DNA of 64,000 nt from the NCBI GenBank assembly GCA_007922305.1, contig ML677366.1, forward strand, positions 15,352,338 through 15,416,337, in the 5' to 3' direction. The notes under the pieces were generated by a model. That model made no database searches, had not been told where the DNA came from, and worked only from the letters and a program-made list of their open reading frames with translations. Position 1 is the first letter of the stretch. The number at the start of each line of letters is the position of its first letter. Positions 58,514-64,000 of the stretch are shown in pieces. Position numbers and translations under genes: made by a program. The DNA is from Dermatemys mawii. Lineage: Eukaryota > Chordata > Testudines > Dermatemydidae.

Positions 58514-61057
58514 AAAGAGATATGGGAACCCATGCCCACCCCCTCCTCTGGGATCCAGCCTAGGGACCCTGTTTAGGCAGTTGAGGGCTAGTCCTTCAAT
58601 CCCTCTACATTTTTCCTATGCTGCTCCTACCTTTACTGTGCTCACTAGTGTCTTCACAAGATCTGCAGGCTCTTCTTTCCCCACCTCCACTTTGGTGGGT
58701 TGCTCACAGCTTCTCCTGGGGCATTTCCTAAAAGTCAGTCTCAGCTCTTCCCTGCATCAGGAGAATTGTATTGCTACCAGTTTTCTCTGCCCCTTGCCTA
58801 AGACAGTGTGTCTCTCTCATGGTCTCCTTTGAATAGAGGCTCCCTCTCAGCCCTCTCTCTGTGATTGGAGTTATGTCTCAGACAGCCAGTCTGCCTTAGA
58901 GTAGTCAATACTACCCTCCTTCTAACAGAAGTTCCCCCTCAGCCCTGTCTCTGAAGATGGGGTTCATGTCTCAGGTCTAGTGCCTTAAGCTTAGTCAGTT
59001 GCAAAGCTCTTGCAAGCTCCCTTCATCTGGGCACCCTTCCCAATTAGGCTTCCAATCGAGAAGGTTCTGAGCTGGCCAACCTTCTCCTGTCGGGGTCTGC
59101 TTGCTGTAGGAAGGAGTCAGCCTTTTTGCTGAGCCCCTTCTCCCATCTCATCCCCAGTTGATTGGGGATGAAAGAGGAGCCTTGTCTGCAAGATTACTTT
59201 CAAGCCATTAGAAAGATACAGTCTCCAGATTCCATGCCTGATCAGCATTCATCTCCAGGACATTTACGTCTTTATTGGACCCTTCCAAACTCTTAGAGGG
59301 TCAAGCCAGGTGGAAGGGTAGCCTGACCCCTAGGTGCTACTGTCCTTAATGGCAGACTACCTTGTTCCACTGACCCAATATTTTTACCACAGAATCCACA
59401 GGATAAGTAAATTCTTGGTGTCTGGCTTCCCATTACATTATTTTTAACATAATTTTTCAAACGTTTTTAATTCAATAAGCTAGGAAAGACTAATATTTCC
59501 CTGCTACCATTTGGAAACACAGCATTCAAATTCTCTGGAATGATTCAGTGCTTGTGTGCTCTTTCAGATTTTTATTTCAACAATTAAAAAAGGAGGGTTC
59601 ATTTAAGGAGAGAAAGCAAATTGAGAAGATACTCCCTGTACAAACTGTTCAAGAAAAAAAATTCTTCTAAAAGGAGCTGAACTGGAGAGAATTGTAATCC
59701 ATGGGAGTCTTTGCACTGAATTCGATGGGCCTTCCATCAGGTCCAAACAGCAGTAATTGCCTCAATGCTCATTTCATCTCTAAGGAAAATAACGGATACA
59801 CAATGGCATTGAATGACAGAGGTTGTCTCCATAGAAGATTTGTAATTTTCTTAACATTTCCCACCATTACTACTACTGTTGCAGCTCTAGTGGTAGTTGC
59901 ACTAAGCAGACCAATTGCCAATGTTTTTACAGCCATGTTAGGCACACCAGACAACCTACACTAGCACTCTCACCCTTGCTATTATTGGTGGCAGCATCTG
60001 TACAAAATTTAAGGAACAAAGCGTAGTGCGTAGAAAGCCAGAGATAGCCATGGCAGGATACGTTTCCCCTTTATAGAATAAAGTCATAAATGAAAGAGGA
60101 AATTAGTCCTTAATTGTGAATTTCATGTATTCCATCCTCGCCCCTTTACTGTGCATACTTGAGTCATTTGGACAGAACAATGAAGGGCTCCCAGAGTCTG
60201 TTTTTCTCTGGGATATTTTTAAAGATTAAGATTTACATCCATTTACAGAAATACCACAGATAATGCTCAAGTCCACACAGTGGTAAAAACACCTGAACCA
60301 GACCCACCCAGTAGCTTCTAACATGGCTACCATCAGCAGGACTGCCCCTACTGGGATGAATTTCAACTAAAACATTGCCTAGTCTAGATGCAGCCCATTC
60401 CAGAACTGCTGGCAATCAGACAGCTGAACTGCCGGCATAGACTGGTCACAGACATTTTTAATAACTGCTCAGAGCAGGTTTTCATGACATGGTTATAAAA
60501 ATGCCTGAGTCTTGTTTACACTAGCAGTTGTGCAGCTGCACTATTGATGGCAGCTGCTGAAATACAGGTACAAAGTTTTTCAATGTAGACAACACCTATG
60601 ACCCGAAGCTCTTGGAGGATTAAATTGGCCAGCTCAAATTATTTCATAGACAAAAGTCATTTCTCTCTAGCCTGCACCCTGCTGAGCAAGTCCAGAGACT
60701 AAGTCCAAATTAGGTTTAACTCTTCAGACATTTCACAGGGCTCAGGAATACAAAATGCTGAGTCCCAACTGCCAGAGAGATGGGGTGCTCGGCACTTCAC
60801 AGCAGTACTTGGTACCTTGCAGGGCTGAGTAAGCTGGAAATCTACCCAAAAGGACTAGATTCATACTAAAAACCCTTGCCCCTATGTCTTCAGAAAATTC
60901 TCACTTACCTTCTAGAAAGTTCAAGATTTAGTTAATATATTTATTTAGCAACATTGCTATAGATACAACCTAGAGAAGGGTAAAGAAAAAACGTCTAGTT
61001 GGGGAGGGGGAAACAGGAATGAGAGAGAAAAAACATGGAGGAAGAAGCAGAATTAAA
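58514..61057. other. No gene; imperfect 89-bp tandem repeat
   Basis: The segment starting at about 58837 (CTCCCTCTCAGCCCTCTCTC ... GTTATGTCTCAG) recurs about 89 bp later at about 58926 (TTCCCCCTCAGCCCTGTCTC ... GTTCATGTCTCAG), as two diverged copies. The surrounding 58560-59440 is C/T-rich and may be an unrecognised LTR or satellite-like repeat. 59440-61057 is unassigned. Confidence 0.4.
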
Positions 61058-61059
61058 TA

Positions 61060-61602
61060 GGGTGACCAGATGTCCCAATAAAATCGGGAGTGTCCCGATA
61101 TTTAACCCTTTGTCCCACGTCCTGACCGATGTACGAACGGGATGCCATTCGTTCCGATAATCAGGCAAGGAGATGAGCAGGCGAGTGGGGTGCAGGAGGG
61201 AAGAGGTGAGTGGCGGGGTGAGGCAAGCGAGCGGCCGGTGAGTGGGCAAGGGTGAAGAAGCAAGCGGTGACCCAGCAGCGGGCAGGTGAGGGTGAAGAAG
61301 CGAGCGCCAAGCCGGGGGGTTCTCGGAACAGGCATGGGGGTTTCTGGCAGGGGAGTGAGGAGGTGAGTGGTAGGTGAGAGGGGATGAGAGAAGGCGAGCG
61401 GTGGGTGGGGGACTGAGGAGGAACGCAGCAAGCCAGAGGCAGGCCAGGGAATAATGAGGAGTGTGGTGATGGGGCCAAGCGGAGAGGGGGTGGGACCTGG
61501 GGCAGAGTGGGGGTGGAGCCTGGGACAAGCGGGGTGGACTGTGGGTGGGGCCAATGGCACCCCAATGTGACCCGCTATTTTACTGTTGTGATCTGGTCAC
61601 CC
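61060..61602. mobile_element. TA-flanked element with GGGTGACC ends and CpG-rich interior
   Basis: The termini GGGTGACCAGATG and (reverse complement of the right end) GGGTGACCAGATC agree at 12 of 13, flanked by TA at 61058-61059 and 61603-61604. The ends match the 120-bp MITEs at 4029 and 48269. The interior (about 61130-61560) is different, purine- and CpG-rich, with repeated GGTGAGTGG- and GGGTGAAGAAGC-type units. The Pro/Ser/His-rich frames of up to 177 codons on the minus strand come from this composition and match no protein that I know. Confidence 0.75.
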
Positions 61603-61604
61603 TA

Positions 61605-62764
61605 GAATTAGAGGACAAGAGAAAGTAAATTGGAGGAAATAGAAATGGAAGGAAGATAATTGAAAAAACAAGCAGGGTAGGGGAAGATAGACAATTCTGA
61701 GATGTTTGGAAAGCTTTGGCCTCTCTCCCCCAATTCAAAGATATAAAACAAACATTTGGCATATTCAAATAGTCTGTGTTCCCACAAGCAAGTTCTTGGT
61801 AGGCCTCAGCTGAACACTGTGCTCCAGGAAAAATTAAAACCTCCTACAGGAGAATCATTCTTTGGCTCTCTTTCTCAAATCCTCCTCCAATAGCCAGAAT
61901 TTCTCAGCGTGAGTAGCCCCTCACACTCTCACTGTCTCTCTCAAATCCCTCCTTACTCTAAGTAGATGTATTTGCAGTCTCCCCAAAGATAGAAGCAACT
62001 GCTCATATATTTTCTCTCTGACATGCAAATATCAGAATTTGTCTTTATTGTCATCAGTCTCTAGGAGATAGAAAATTATTTACTTAATCAGGTATATTTA
62101 ACTGTTTTCATGGAGCTGAGCAATTATTTTTAAACCCTGCTATGAAGAATAATAGCTTACTTCACAGAGTCAGCTGTAAAGATCCATAATGCTTGGGGGC
62201 AGCCCAGACTGAAGTGTTCTATGGCTTAATGATATGTTATGCAGGAAAAAGTGTATTTGTAAGGAAATATCATTAAAATAAGTAAGAGTTTTCTTTTAAA
62301 CACAAGTCCTAAAAGGAAACACCCACTGCACAGTAAATTGCTTATAAAGGAAAAATATCTAACTTTACAATTTTCAAAAGGATTTCAGAGCTTGTGTATC
62401 TGCTATATGGTGAAGAAATTAAGGGAAAACCCAGGTTCTGAAGAGAAATACCAGTGGCCATACAAGATTTTTTTGTTCTAGAAGACAAATTGAAGAAGGT
62501 TTAACAGATGCAACTGTAAAATAAAATAAGTCATTCATCTTTAGTATGATTAAGATTCTTCAAGCTGTAAAAATGCAGTTGGGAAAAATCTGCTCATTTG
62601 AAACCTGCAGGGGTAGTGACTTCTATTAATAGTATAGGAGCATGTTCTGGCATTCAAATAATGAGGAATGCTAATTTCAGATCCCTTTCAATTCCAGCTC
62701 TTTTTAAAAAAAAACAAAAACACAAACACAAAAACATGCCATTTCTCTTTATTTTCAATGTTTT
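61605..62764. other. No gene; A-rich run at the right end
   Basis: AT-rich sequence ending in an A-rich run (about 62703-62735: TTTAAAAAAAAACAAAAAC and so on) close to the CR1 3' end. Confidence 0.5.
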
Positions 62765-62900
62765 CATAGAATCATAAAACTGGAAGGGTCCTCGAGAGGA
62801 CATCTAGTCCAGTCCCCTGCATTCTTGACAGGACTAATTTTGTGGACAACTGTTGCTGGAAAAATATTCCAGCAAAAATTGTTAAAGATCCTATTTTATA
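62765..62900 (-). mobile_element. CR1 LINE 3' end
   Basis: CATAGAATCATAAAACTGG, AAGGGTCCTCGAGAGGACAT and CTAGTCCAGTCCCCTGC are the reversed 3' tail of a CR1. The terminal ATTCTATG-type unit is at 62765. It is a different CR1 subfamily from those at 12690 and 43576, which end in TTATGTTC. The inner border is approximate. Confidence 0.75.
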
Positions 62901-63464
62901 TTTAGCCACCACCTGCCCTGGAGTGACCTCTCCCCCTCAAGTATCTGCAAACAATTTATAATATTAAATTGTATTAAGAGGCCCTCTCCAGTGGGATCTC
63001 AGACACAACAGCATCCTCTTTTAGAAAGCCAGCTGAAATGTTGTGGATTTCAGTGTCCATAAAGCATGCACTGTATAATCCATATACACAATTTGTGTAC
63101 AGTAACAGGAAACTATATATTTTGTATAGCTCTGGGATTTTCAGAGGAGTGTAAGGAAATTAGGTGCCCAATTCTCACCTGAAACTCAATACAAGTTGTG
63201 CACCTATCCTGGCCCCCAGCACTTTTAAAATCGCAGCCTTACATTTTTACAGGAAGCCATCAGACGGCAGTTACACAGAACTGCTTTTGTATTTCACCCG
63301 TGATTGGGGTCACACAAAATCAATGTTTCAGCTCTAAGTGATCTTTCAGAAAATTGAAAATCAATTTTGATTAGGGATTTGTATTTCAAGTATCTTATTT
63401 TAAAAAGAGCAGTTAAATAAATTCATTTTTGTATTGTTATATTGCAACACTGCCTAGATGCCTC
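62901..63464. other. No gene; one old repeat trace
   Basis: At about 63155-63240, TTAGGTGCCCAATTCTCACC and GGCCCCCAGCACTTTTAAAA resemble an old sauropsid repeat. The rest is unassigned. Confidence 0.4.
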
Positions 63465-63545
63465 AATCAGTGACTGGGGCCTATTGTGCTAGGCACTATA
63501 TAATGAGTGGAATAAAGACAGTTGCAGCCCTAGAAAGCGCAGAGC
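63465..63545 (+). repeat. Common sauropsid repeat, forward copy
   Basis: GTGACTGGGGCCTATTGTGC, then TAGGCACTATATAATGAGTG, then GTTGCAGCCCTAGAAAGC: the family at 18465 and 20715. Confidence 0.55.
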
Positions 63546-63577
63546 CTAGATTATGACAAAATGCAACAGGTATTACT

Positions 63578-63695
63578 TAGACTGTAAATCCTTTAGGGGC
63601 AGGGGCCAGCGTTTTGATCTGTGTTTGTACAGTGCCTAGCACAATGGGAGACTAGTTCACAAGTGGGGCACCCAGGCACTATATTAATATGTATA
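63578..63695 (-). repeat. Common sauropsid repeat, inverted copy
   Basis: AGACTGTAAATCCTTTAGGG, GCAGGGGCCAGCGTTTTGAT, CTGTGTTTGTACAGTGCCTA and GCACAATGGGAG are the reverse orientation of the family at 20715-20825. It lies about 30 bp from a forward copy. Confidence 0.65.
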
Positions 63696-64000
63696 GCAGG
63701 TAGATTGAATGGACAAAGGGGGATGAAGTGGAATAAGGGAGACGGTAACAGTAAAACTGGATATGTTTGCATAAATAAGTAACCTCAGTGGTCAGAGTAC
63801 TGGGTATCTGTTAGGTGTGATTTAGTCAAATAAGTATGAACTTTCTTCAGCTTTTTTCCCCCTCAACCCCGCTTATGAAGAGGAAAATGAAAATGACAGC
63901 CAAACATTTGCCAACCAACCAACATAAGGCAAAGAAAGAGCCACTCATTGGGTGGTAGTTCTCTTCCAATCTCGGCATCATCAAAGTACTAAACAAACCT

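Noticed and set aside
61102..61560. Overlapping minus-strand open frames of 134-177 codons
   Set aside because: All three frames are open because the block is purine/GC-rich. The products are Pro/Ser/His/Leu-rich without any domain, and the block is the interior of a TA-flanked transposon.

Overview
The window reads as vertebrate nuclear DNA, most likely from a turtle (a sauropsid with a slowly evolving, repeat-rich genome). It is AT-rich and CpG-depleted, and it has no complete protein-coding gene, rRNA, tRNA gene or CRISPR array. What can be assigned is almost all interspersed repeats: CR1 LINEs (both the 3' tails ending in a TTATGTTC-like unit and ORF2 pieces), an L1 ORF2 tail, a Ty3/gypsy LTR element, a solo LTR, MIR-type SINEs, many non-autonomous DNA transposons (hAT-like with 8-bp target duplications, and a TA-flanked MITE), and several repeats that I recognise as common in turtle and crocodilian sequence. 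Species and chromosome cannot be told from the sequence. Repeat class names come from memory of the families, because no library search was possible.

Layout. 1-5.9 kb: the frameshifted tail of a transposon-type ORF at the left edge, then mostly unassigned sequence with a TA-flanked MITE and one turtle-type repeat. About 5.97-6.16 kb: a short CpG-retaining segment open on both strands, the best candidate for a real, unannotated coding exon. 7-23 kb: scattered MIR, CR1, fold-back and DNA-transposon copies in otherwise plain intronic or intergenic DNA, with a cluster of palindrome-rich elements at 15.7-16.9 kb. 23.8-27.2 kb: the most structured part, a degenerate Ty3/gypsy element (LTR, gag, protease, RT, polypurine tract, LTR) with a 195-bp hAT-like MITE inside its 5' LTR and a 663-bp solo LTR between protease and RT, followed by a second primer-binding-site-like sequence and a truncated hAT element. 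30-38.4 kb: four GC-rich hAT-like blocks and two turtle-type repeats. 43.1-44.2 kb: a CR1-like reverse transcriptase interrupted by an opposite-strand CR1. 51.2-53.1 kb: an L1 tail, then an 896-bp hAT element carrying a 151-bp hAT MITE, both with readable target duplications. 53.9-54.5 kb: a 50-bp inverted repeat that is 49/50 identical. 57.9-61.6 kb: one more hAT element and a GC-rich TA-flanked element. The right edge holds a CR1 3' end and an inverted pair of a common repeat.

No genes work together here. The window is best read as an intron or intergenic desert whose visible history is a series of nested transposon insertions. The target-site duplications allow relative dating of several of them. 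No convincing novel functional system was found. The observations most worth checking are the nested insertions, the near-perfect inverted repeat and the small candidate exon.
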